Assembly (NCBI GenBank): GCA_950097015.1
Contig: CATNEN010000028.1
Location: 558,001 to 622,000, forward strand
Length of the DNA: 64,000 nt
Origin: Macrostomum hystrix
Taxonomy: Eukaryota; Platyhelminthes; Macrostomidae
Direction: 5' to 3'
Shown here: in pieces, positions 33,960 to 44,801 of the stretch
Layout of the letters: each line of letters starts with the position of its first letter
Numbering within the stretch: position 1 is the stretch's first letter
Position numbers and translations under genes: made by a program
The notes under the pieces: generated by a model
What the model saw: only the letters and a program-made list of their open reading frames with translations
Database searches by the model: none
Told to the model about the DNA's origin: nothing

Positions 33960-35586
33960 ATGCCGCTGGTACCGCAGCGTCCAGTTTATCCGTCGGCCAA
34001 CGCGGCAGAAGCCATGTCAGCTGGCTACTTTGCCCAGGTGCGCTACCTGTTACAGACTGGCGGAACAGGAGCGGCTGATAGACGCGAATCCGCAAGCGGT
34101 CGAACTCCTCTGATATTGTGCGCACTGGTGCGCGACACCAGCTGGGCCGTCAGCCTGGCCCGCCTGCTGCTGGAGAAGGGTGCCAAAGTTGGACTCAAAG
34201 ACAAGCGCGGCATGAACGCTTTGCACTACGCGTGCGCGCACGGTCGGGATCAGCTGGCCGAGCTGTACCTCCAGGCCATAGACTATCGGGTGAATGACTG
34301 CGACTGCTACAAGAACACGGCCATGCACTACGCGGTGAGAGGCGGTCGGTTATGTATTGTGGATTTGTTGGTCAAAATTTTGCAACGCCTACAACTGCCA
34401 GTGAGTCCGCCCAATAAAGAGGGCGTCACGCCGCTCATGCTAGCGTATATGTCCGGCCGGATGGACATCGCTGGGAAGCTGCTAGCCGCCGGAGCCGACT
34501 CCGACGCCATCGACGCGTTTGGCAAATCGACGTCGGCCTACGAAAGGGAAGCGACGGAGCGGCTGCGCGACGCAGAGGAAGCGGCTGCGGCTAAGGTCAG
34601 GTTTCGATAAGCGACTAAGTTTGAATGAATGTGAGAGAATGACTCTATTTAAATTCTAAAAAACTCGCTTTACTTTCATTGTGAAGGCCGCTGGCAGGAA
34701 ACTCCGCTTTGACGATGTTGACGGCTGGAGACGCTACCAAAGCAGGCTAAGATCTGCACCTGCTGGTCGTCGCTGCGGCTCGGCCGTATCTACTGCTTCC
34801 TCTGTCGCCCCGGCGGGCACAGAGCCAACTTTTAAAAAGTCGCAGCAAGAGATTCGCAGGACCCGAATGTACCAGCCGGAAGCCGCTGAACTAATCGCAG
34901 CCGCGTCGCCGTTGGATCGACGAAACGATCCCGGCGAGGTTTTTCGGACAACACCCTCGGATTTCTTCGGCCCGACCGCTCGCCAGCAGCGGCAGCATCA
35001 TGAGATCAGCATCAGCGGGGTTCGCGTCGGCTCCGCTACCGCAGCCCAGCGACCTCGAGCTCGGTCGGCCGCGCCGAATTGTCGTCATTGCTCTTGCAAT
35101 GACAACAGAGCAGACGCCATCGACACCAACGAAGAAAGCAGCGACTCAGATCGATCACGCGACTCGAAAGAGATGCGGCATCTTCGGCCAGCAGTTCGAC
35201 AACGCGGCAGCGACGCACTGACGATGGCGCGCCTGTTTAACGACTACGAGTTCCATTGTTCTTCGCTATACCGACCTCCGCCTAGACCAGCAGATCCGAC
35301 CATGTACGTGCACGACTTCGCCGCACGCTACATGTCACCTTCGCTGACTGACCCCGACGGAAGTGGCGCAGGTGGCGGCGCCGGCGGAGGTCCGGGCGGC
35401 TCGACCGGCGACTCGGCCGGCGGACGACGACGAAAAGAGGCCGGAGCCGCCGGGCGGAAGGGAAAACGTGCCGGTCCAGCAGCGGCGGCGGCGGCAATGG
35501 CGGCCATTGTGGCGGCGGACTCCGCCAAGAAGAAATCCGGGGCGGCGGGTCGAATCAGCAGAGCCGCGTTCGGTCGCGAAGAGTAA
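33960..35586 (+). CDS. Ankyrin-repeat protein with basic, low-complexity tail, two exons
   Basis: Exons 33960-34595 (donor AAG|GTCAGG) and 34687-35586 (acceptor ..GTGAAG), joined in phase 0, giving 511 residues. Residues about 12-200 hold four to five ankyrin repeats, recognisable by GRTPLILCALVRD, LLLEKGAKVGLKDKRG, MNALHYACAHGRD, NTAMHYAVRGGRL and GVTPLMLAYMSGR. The second exon is rich in Arg, Ser, Ala and Gly, including a poly-Gly/Gly-Ser stretch and a lysine-rich Ala tract near the C-terminus, and looks disordered. The domain indicates a protein-binding scaffold; partner and location are unknown. Poly(A) signals AATAAA occur near 35831 and 35857. The donor is weak; the first exon could alternatively read through to its own stop at 34608. 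Confidence 0.78.
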
Positions 35587-36148
35587 AAAACCATAAACAA
35601 AGACCTCGACGATTAGATCTCAACAGTCTTTGTGACGCAAAGAACTATGGGTGCATGCTTGAGACGAATACCGTTTTGCTCTGAATGCTGTATAATATGC
35701 TAGATGCAGATTTGTGAAAAATTTCCTTCACAAGTCCAAGTGTAAATCGATCAGGTGAAACTAAAACGATCTCGAATTGACCCTCGCCGTCCCTGGTGTT
35801 CCGCACTGTGCTTTATTGTTTCATTGTTGTTAATAAACTGTAATAGTTACTCACTTTCAATAAAGATTTCTTTAAAGTCTTCAAAAATTTTTCCACAAAA
35901 ATGCACATAAAAAAATGAATCATCTATTCAACTGCTCGATAAGACAATGTACAGGTAAATAATTTCAGCAAATATTGTTTTCGTTGCCAGAAGTTTTAAA
36001 TATATTTTTACCATTGAAGTTCAGCAATGGTGAAAATAACACAAAAAGGATTCGTTTAGAAAAATATTCATTTATTATGACTTAGAGGACTAGAAGTGCG
36101 AGCCATGAAGATGACATTAGCTATTGACCAAATATTATATATATATTT

Positions 36149-36152
<4 letters not shown>

Positions 36153-36180
<28 letters not shown>
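36153..36180 (+). repeat. (TTG)n microsatellite
   Basis: About nine TTG units, preceded by an AT dinucleotide run near 36137-36146. Confidence 0.9.
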
Positions 36181-37161
36181 ACCAATGTAACCATTGGTAT
36201 TAAAGGAGATAAAAAATGATATAAAAATATTAACTTCCGGTTTAGTACTTGCGTAAAATAAAAAATCACAGCTAGAATGTGCGTTATAACTAACAAAGCC
36301 GAAGATCAGTTAAAATATGGAAATTTGGTCGTGTGGCCCTGTGGACTATACTTAAGAATTCATCTCACTGTGGAATGGGTGCCTGTTACTGTTGCACAAA
36401 AAACGTGCTCAGCAGACCCAAAAAATAAAGAGACTAGTCAAAAACTCCCAAGAAAAAAAGTAGTATAAAAATTATACAAAATTCGTAGGTAGCGTCGCTT
36501 AGGGAAGATAGGACAAAAGTCGCCGAGGTTTCGCCGCCACGGAGATGTGAGGATTTTACCCCGAGGCAATCCCGAAAAGAAACAGGCAACACTCGGTCTT
36601 AACCCTGCAGCTCTTGCAGTTCTGATATATTTTACACATTTGATCAACTACGGCCCGCAGTCTGTAGTGACGTAGCACGTAGAGCCCTTCCTTAGAGAGA
36701 AACAACCCCAGTTTCCTTAGGTGAGCACGGCGGACCACGTCACTTTCTGAACCTTGGCCACCTGACTATTTACCACCGGAGAGCTTACCACTCCGCAGAG
36801 GATCTGAGAGCGGTAAAGGTCGGTAAAGGTTCCTCGTGAGTCAGAGGTGCGAAGGGATGAGGTGGCAGACAAGGGGGACCTAAAAGACCCGTCGCAAATA
36901 AATAGACGAAAAATAGACGCATGGGGTGGGCGCAAGGCTAAAGCAAAGAGTAAACCAATTAAAAAACAGCAGAAAGAAAGAAAAAGGCGGGGAGGGGTTA
37001 AGGCCAGCGCCTACCCCAGCCCGGCACACGGGCAAATCGAGGAAAGAGGGGGAGGGGTGGGGCGTGCCGAGAAAGAGGCTCATCCCTACCCCTAAGCCCA
37101 ATCACTCTAACCAAAACAAAGTGCAACTGCACTGGCGGGCCGAAGGCCCAAAAACAGTAAT

Positions 37162-37327
37162 AGGAAATATAATTAACATTAGGACTACAACAAGCCATTT
37201 CGCCGCCCGTTTTATACCAAGTGGGATTTTCCACCCCCTGAAAATTTTAGGCAGCGCCTGAATGCTAACAGCGTTGGGTGGTGACTGATTGGTTGACAGA
37301 CTAGGCGATGGTCTCCTGTGGTTGAGC
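37162..37327 (-). repeat. Dispersed repeat, copy B (inverted copy of 5169-5336)
   Basis: Its reverse complement matches 5169-5336, including CACCACCCAACGCTGTTAGC and TTGGTATAAAACGGG. Similarity fades at both borders. Confidence 0.7.
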
Positions 37328-37460
37328 GAATTGAAATTCCACGAATGGAAACTCAGGCAGCTCCAGTCATTTCTTGCGGGTATTCACGAATCACCGATTC
37401 GGCTTGATGGCTGTGTCGAAGACGCAACTGCGCATGGTTGGCAGCGGTTAAAGGCTAAAT

Positions 37461-39544
37461 TTAGTGCCGATCGACAACAAAATAACCTTTTATTAATTTC
37501 CGACTCACGATCAGTTCCGTTAGAGTCGCCTTCTTCCTCACCACAGGATTTAAAAAGAATAAGAAGAAATTCACTGTGCCTGAAATTAGAGGTTTAATAT
37601 ATAAATAAATTTCATTTGATTTAGTCAAGTGGAAGTAGCGCCACATAGCAAACTAACCAATCATTGGAACCGAAAGCGCGCTCAGAATGTATAGCGGAAA
37701 GCTAGGCTTATCCGGCGAAACAGCATTGTTAATTCGATTAGCAAACGGCAGCAGCTCCATGGCCAGGAAAATCATGGGATAAGCCAGCAGGGGATAAACC
37801 TGTTCCCGATGAACCTCGGCAGCTGAGGCAGCCAGATCGGCGACGGCGTCGACAGAAATTCCGATTCCAGACCGATCGACGTTGGTGGCAGTGGAGGCAG
37901 CGCCGATTCCAACGCCGTCGCGAGAGTCACGTCGGAGTCTAGCTAGGATAATGGCATAGGCCACCAGCATGGCCAATAGGAGAACGATGGCCGGCACAAA
38001 CCAGACGGCCATCCGCCAGGCGGTGTCTGTCACCCAGCACCAGGCGCCAGCTGGGCCATAGACCCCAGGCTGAGTCATAGGAAGAAGAGCCGGTAGTAGC
38101 GGGGCAGCAAAGCAGACGACCAAGTAGAGGCTGCGATTTGGAAACTGTGTACATCACTAACAAACTCAGTGGTGCATTGGGTGCACACGACAAGAGCATT
38201 ACTAAAAACTTTTTTCTTTTTGCAAACAAATACACTAATTACATGCACATCTATTCTATCTACTAAACCAACTTTTATTACTTATTAGTAATAAGTGTTC
38301 AATTTGTGAAGCATCAAAAGTCAAAAATATATTTAAAAATGCTTCTATAAAATACTTTATTGACATGGGCATGGCAGAAGCAATGCAAAAAACTCACATT
38401 TCAAATCTATCAGTGATAGTTGACTTAACAGTGTAGAAGAATAGATAAACTGTAATTGCTGCAACCCAAAGTAGAACATTCCATTCTGAAATATTAATAT
38501 TTAAATCAAATAGCAATAATGATACATTTTATTATAAACAGAGAGATTTTCATTTAGCCATGTACTAATATATAACTTAAGAAAAAAATACAAATCAGTA
38601 ATTTCTAGTCATAAATTTACCTGAATAAGTAAGCCAAATTGCTTCAAAGATACAAATTGGACTGTTTTCCTTTGGCTCTCCCTGAAGCAAATTTTATATG
38701 AAAGTAGAATAAATATTTAGCTTGTATAAAACAACAAATAAAACATTTGTAATTGTTTAAACAAAAAGTAGACATGGGATAAGCCAATAAGGGATAAACC
38801 AAATTCCAATTCTAGACCCAACAAAACTATCCACAACTTGGCCACAAATTAAACCTAACCTCTTTTAATTTGTAAAGATTTATGACTACTTTTCCTTTAA
38901 TTAGTTACTAAGATATGCTAACATTAAACATAGCTAGTTTACAAAGTAGCAGTTTCAGTACTAGCAAAATCAATTATAAAAAGTTAGAAACTTACCAATA
39001 GGTAGACAATGCAATCTAGAAATATAGCAATTGTTGTGTATGTGATCAGGCGATAAGAAAATTTCTGGTAGAACTTGAAGATATAGATAATAAACAGAAG
39101 TAGGACACTGAAAAAAAAGACAAAAATGCATACACATAATAATGACATACTAGGTACACATATAGACTCACTTAAAATTGTGTTTAGCAGATATAAAAAA
39201 TTACCTTGCAAGCACAGATAATGTGGCAGTTATCCTTTTGATGAAAATTATTGCTGACTGAAATGTGAAATGTAGAAGTGTGCTAACACAGAATGCATAC
39301 AAAAAAAAATATAAGAGGAATCCCTTTATTTTGAAAGTAATTTTAGTAAATTGATTTGATAGATCATACTTTTATCATCATCTTTCAATTTTCAATTACA
39401 AAAAGTTTGCTTATTCCTTGCTCGAGTTACATGAAATTGGGGAGAAAATTATAAAACAACATAATCGTCTATAAAATCGCGAAATGATGTCACAAAACCT
39501 TACACATTTGTCGGGTTCAGATGGAAAAAGCAGACATACTCCAT
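37461..39544 (-). CDS. GPCR of the Dictyostelium cAMP-receptor/GPR157 type, seven exons
   Basis: Exons on the minus strand: 39544-39506 (tentative), 39257-39205, 39107-38996, 38681-38621, 38485-38398, 38130-37658 and 37579-37461. All internal phases agree and the total is 314 residues. TM1 is ITATLSVLASVLLLFIIYIF; TM2 follows SYRLITYTTIAIFLDC, matching the family's RLI.Y block. CIFEAIWLTYS and EWNVLLWVAAITVYLFF form the TM3 area. GAWCWVTDTAWRMAVWF matches the conserved GSWCWI segment before TM5. The end, QVYPLLAYPMIFLAMELLPF, NRI and FPLYILSALSVPMIGTVNFF, matches TM6-TM7 of Dicty_CAR proteins. A Ser/Gly/Val-rich insert lies in the third cytoplasmic loop. The ligand is unknown. The first exon (MEYVCFFHLNPTN) uses a weak GTGTAA donor and could be wrong. 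Confidence 0.8.
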
Positions 39545-40052
39545 GGTATGACGTATTCAACATTTATTAATAAGTGATTCTAAGCGATTTAATTTATGGC
39601 GCAGTATTTTTTACTTATAAAAAATAAAACACAGTCGATTATTATTATTTAACCAGAAAACCAGACGAGATCGATATTCATGCTGCTGCGAATTGCTAAG
39701 CGATATAAAGTTATATGCTGTTTAACATATTGAGTACAAAAATATTTTCACACACACGCTTTACTTTAAATAAAAATTATAACAAAAGCACGAAATCTCC
39801 AGCAAAAAGTATACAAAGATTCTGGTGCCAAAATCTGTTTAAGAAAAACATGCAGGACAAATCAAATCGCCACATATTTTTTTGCTGTGAAACTTTGTTG
39901 TGAGCTATTATGGTTTTTTACGGATGCTCATGATGATGACTTATGATATTTAGAAAATAATAAAATCTAGAAAATTTTCTAGAAAACTAGAAAATATTTA
40001 GACTGTGACTAATCACAGTATTTTTAGCCTCTTTATTTTCAGCGTTTTGGCA

Positions 40053-40204
40053 GGTTCAGGATACAGTTTTTAATCGTTTAAAAATATCCAAGCTTTAGCA
40101 CGAAATAGTTCAGGATACAGTTTTTAATCGTTTAAAAATATCCAAGCTTTAGCTCGAAATAGTTCAGGATACAGTTTTTAATCGTTTAAAAATATCCAAG
40201 CTTT
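40053..40204 (+). repeat. Tandem repeat, 54-bp unit, 2.8 copies
   Basis: Three near-identical units starting TTCAGGATACAGTTTTTAAT and ending near AAGCTTTAGC. The period is long and the copy number low compared with the other arrays. Confidence 0.92.
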
Positions 40205-43200
40205 TCATAGACAGCTCAAATACGTTTTGCCAAACAAGCACTTTGGAGACATTTTCGTTAAAAATGTTTGATCTCATTGCTTCTTTGCTTTCGCACCACC
40301 TTTTGACGACACAGTGTTAAGGTTAAAGTGGCATTATCCTTGATCATAGTATTTTATTATTTTAACCGGAAATTCGCAAAGCGTTCATTGGTCCTAGAAT
40401 ATAATTTATAGCCTGGACTAAAATCTAATACTTTTAATCCCAACTCTACGAAACTACACGAAGCTCGATCGTCTCTGATTGTTTTAAGCGTGTGAAAAAG
40501 TATGAAGACAGCTACTAATCGATCTGTGCTAGCTTCTTCACCTGCTGTCAGTCTAGGTTCATTCAATGGGATAAATGCATTTGGTAAAAAACTCCAAAGC
40601 CGAGGACTCTCTAGAATATGACGGGGATCGCTGTATTGTGGCTCGCAGATGCTATATTATAGATGCTATTTAGATGTTACGAAGGTATCGGAGACGACTT
40701 GCATGAGGATGAGCTTGCAGGAGCAGTGAGCTTGAAATGAGATCTGGAGGGGCAAAAACAATCATGCATGCGTTGTATTGCACAAAGCGCGATTCAAGAG
40801 CTTTCCCTCATTCGTACTATATACGGCAGTGTCAGCCGCTGCTGCTGCTGCTGCTGCTGCACGTGCCCCAATCTCTTGCTTCTCAAACGACAGTAGCAAG
40901 CTGCAAACTGCAATATCATTAGAGAGGAAATTGTGCCATTTTTCGCCCTCCCCCCACTCACCCAACGGCTTTTGGAGCGAAGCGATGAGAGCTAGAGCTA
41001 GGCGATGATTTTTGCCTGCTTCACGGTAAAATCAAATTCAATTAAGTGCTTTTTTCAATTATCAGACACGATTTGAAGAGGTGGAATAAAGTTTCAAGTT
41101 CTATCCAACGGGCGTGCGCGTGTATGAAATCAGTTTGACATTTTTGATCCCGACATCGTGAAAGCACTCGATTAAAGACAATAAACATGACAACACAACA
41201 ATTCTCGCTAGTTTAATTAAAAAAGTGCCAGCCCGACAAGCCGTGGTTTAATTTTTTGTTGAGGAGGCTTCTGAGTGCTTCTGAGTCCAGGCACGGCAAT
41301 TTAATTGAATCTGATCCGATCAGCCCTCGGCGCATTAACACGACTAATTGAAATCTGCGAATTCTGACTTTTTCTAATATGAAGTCTCTGTTTGCTTTGG
41401 AGTCCGCATAGAGACTATTTCTTAACAGTAGAAAGACCACGCTCTGGGGAAAGACCATGGGAAGAAATTTCAAATACCTAACGCCTGCCTCACGATAACT
41501 CCCAAACCGAATGACCGATTTTCGGGGAAAGTCCAACATATGGTTATGGATCTAATTTTTCAAAGCCATCGGAGTCAGTATCGTCAAAAGATTCAGCGGT
41601 TCTTATCGCAGCGAATAACATCTTGTTTCAAAAGTAAAAAAAATAAACTCACTATAATCAATACAGTTATGGTCAACAATAATAACCGACATGTTTACAA
41701 GATGAAATTTTGTGAGCAAAGTTGGTATTTGAACTCCCCCGTTGTTTTTCTTCTGTTAATAAGTCTATGAAATAAACAAAATATATATGAGTAATTTAGC
41801 AAAATCGTTAGCGTCAATAAGGATCAGACTTCACTTCTAGCTACAACTGTCATATTGACGATATCCTATTGTATGATACCTAATCCCAAGCTATTATCTC
41901 TTTAGCCAATATCCCGTAACCAGTCAGGAGACGCCTATATGCCTATAAAATAAGTATAGTCACCCTTTACAACGTCACCTGTCATTGTTCAATCGTTTAT
42001 GCAGTACGATAGCGCATAATATTCTCGGATTGAATTAGTGTAAACCAACGATCTACTCACGCAACAGTGAACACAACGTCACCGATGCTACGCCTTTGTT
42101 ACAAAAAACTTCAAAGAGACATCTAGCCGATATTTTTTTGCTAGATCTCAGATTTGCCGAATAATATCAAACAGACAAATTGCTTTGATTTGATGTAATT
42201 CTTTAGTTATTACTAGGCGATTTCCTTGTATGGGCGTTTCACTACTCAATTTATCATTGGCATTCCAATTGGCAAACTGATTTCCATTAAATTTATTGCA
42301 GACTACACATACCCCTAGTTTGAAGGTACCTAGGCTTCATTCAGATACAGCATGCAGTGCTACCTTTGGATAAACTTAATCAAATAATGGCAGACAGACA
42401 GCCAATGCACGTCTCAAAAACTATAAAGGTGATCACCTGTTAGATAAGACATTGTGTTCTGTTCTCCTGTTAAACAATATTATTCAACTGTTAGATATTA
42501 TTTTCACCTGTTAGCATCTTTTAGTTCATAGTTAAGATTAATTAACTATTAGGTCTGATGTTATCATGCAATCCCATTTTGGATATGACAGAGTTCTTGA
42601 ATGATTTCGAGGAAGCAACGAAGCGTCTAAGAGAAAAACTGTTATTTGAAGGCATCTGGATTTCATCATTTCTGGAAAGAGTGTCAAAAAGCAGGAAGCC
42701 TCACTCTTCTTCAATATGCTGCTGCTGCTGTTGCTGCTGGATTCGGGACTTCGAAGGCGTCTCAATTCGCTGTGGGAATTCGATTGGCTGCTCCAACAAT
42801 CCCCATGCAACTACCCGCTCCCCCCCGCGTCAGTCTGCTCTCTACCTCGCTCAGTCTGTCTCGACTCAGCCCTCCGTCTCAAAGGCATTGTCTAGAGCCT
42901 GAATAGAGATCAGCGAGGAGAAGCCCCTCCGTCTCCTGAGGCTGGGACGGTCGGGTATGCCTTTTTGGGGCGGTTGGGGTGGGGCTGGATACTGGAGGAA
43001 ATCCCTATTTATGAGGCCTAAATATCAAACTGCCTGTTCTGAGCTGCTGCCGTGAGTATATCAGATACGAAACACAAAGAAGAATTCCCGGCCAATAATT
43101 CAAGAAGCTGGACAATTCGCATTGAAAATTTCTCGCCTCCCGCCTGTCGGCAAAGCAATCATTGAGGCGTACAAAAGTCACCCAAGCAGCAAAGGGCTCG

Positions 43201-43358
43201 GTCTATCAGGGATCGGTTTGAGAAGCCCTCGTTGTTTTGCCGTTTCTCTCACCTGGTTGATAAATATCCCATCGCTGCGATATCTGTCGCCGTTCATTCG
43301 ACCACCAAGCTGCCCGAGCTGTTCATCCTACGGCGACGTCTGAATAAGTGGATAGGTG

Positions 43359-43363
43359 AGACT

Positions 43364-43397
<34 letters not shown>

Positions 43398-43425
43398 TCT
43401 CTTATCTATCTATCTATCTATCTAT
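43359..43425 (+). repeat. Adjacent (ATCA)n and (TATC)n microsatellites
   Basis: About nine ATCA units followed by about five TATC units. Confidence 0.92.
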
Positions 43426-44801
43426 CCATTTTGGCGAAAATGTGTTAATCCGAATAAAATTAACACCGCTACGAGCTATAATCGACCAACTCATAGCTCA
43501 ATGAGTAACTTAGCTACTGCGATTGTGCTAACTGTCTCCACGAGTCGCTGAGGATAATCGACCTATCTCTCTAAGCCAAACTTTCAAAGGCCTATTCGAC
43601 GCGATTCAGATGATTGCGGACTGATTGATTTTCCTTGTAAGATGAGCCGCTTCAGTTAGAAATAGGCAGGGAAATTTGAAGTGCCTCATACCCGTTGAAT
43701 AGACAGAATTGGAGAGTCAGGTAAATACACTCGGGCGGATAGCAGAACATATTTTGACTGAGAAAATGCACAGGATACGCTTAGTAAGCGTTCTAAACCT
43801 ATTAAGGTATGCGACCCATTGTGTACAATTTACAGGAGAAAGACCAAGGGGTAATTTCAAATTTCGCTTTTTCTGTATCTCCCAAAATATTCAACCAAAA
43901 GCCATGAAAATCCTGAACACGGTCTAACATTTTCCACTCTATCTGACCTTCCAGAATCACAGAACATCGGCATTCATTCGGCATTCAGTTTGGGAGCTAT
44001 CGTGAAATACGAGGCTGTGGGTATTTGAAAATCCACAACGTGATCTTTCTAATGTTAAGCGTTCCAACTTACAACATTCTTTAGGAAATATAAAATTCAA
44101 ACTTGCGAATTAGGCGAAAACGTAGCGAAATTGTAAAACGCTTGTGTAATAAATGTTCTAAAATGCCGAGACTAATCTTTGGGAAAAAGTTTTCTTTTTA
44201 AAATCTGGAATAGTATCAATGAAAATCGAACCCTTGTTAGTTGTAGTGTAGCGAATGCTTGTTCAGCGAAACCAGCGCAGATCTCTCTGAGCAAAGCTCT
44301 GCAGTCCCAGTTTTTCTTCCTGTGTCGTCAAATGAGGCCTCCTCGATCCAGTCGGGGCAGGAGGGAGAGCAGTGTGAGTCGGTGGTCGGTGGGCGGTTCT
44401 CAATTTTTTCTAATCGTAAAACAAAACCGACCCGCAAATTCGACTTGACTGCTATTTCAAGAGAGACAACTGCAAACTACGCAACAATATTTAGAAAGCA
44501 ACCAGCAAATTTATTAATTCACCGCACAGGGTGACTTCGGCGGCTCTGTAATAGGATTCCATTACTAGGCTTTTTTGTCTGAAAAAAAATAGACAAGTAT
44601 AGACCGACATTGGCCTCGAACTCCGCAGATCTCATAAAACAGGTATTGTTCACCTTCTAGAGGCAGCAGCAGCAGAAGAAGACGAACAGTTTCTGCGCAG
44701 CACTTGTTCACTCGGACTTTTATAAAGCGTCGAGTCGGCCGCATCAAAAAAGCATTCGGTTCTTCGCTACTTCCTTCCCAGACGCCAGGCTCGAGTCGCA
44801 G

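Larger units (their letters stand above)
35587..37460. other. Intergenic between ankyrin gene and GPCR 3' end
   Basis: 3' flanks of two convergent genes. Contains a TTG microsatellite (36153-36180), a GC-richer segment around 36480-37100 with no recognisable domain, and the dispersed repeat copy at 37162-37327. Confidence 0.45.
39545..44801. other. Long intergenic stretch, no gene recognised
   Basis: AT-rich to mixed unique DNA. It contains a 54-bp triplication (40053-40204), CTG-type microsatellites near 40841-40862 and 42718-42740, and ATCA/TATC microsatellites at 43359-43425. Short open frames are present but none has a recognisable domain or paired splice sites that I trust. Confidence 0.45.

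Noticed and set aside
44237-44534. Open frames on both strands near 44.3 kb
   Set aside because: No recognisable domain, no splice context and no coding bias beyond chance.
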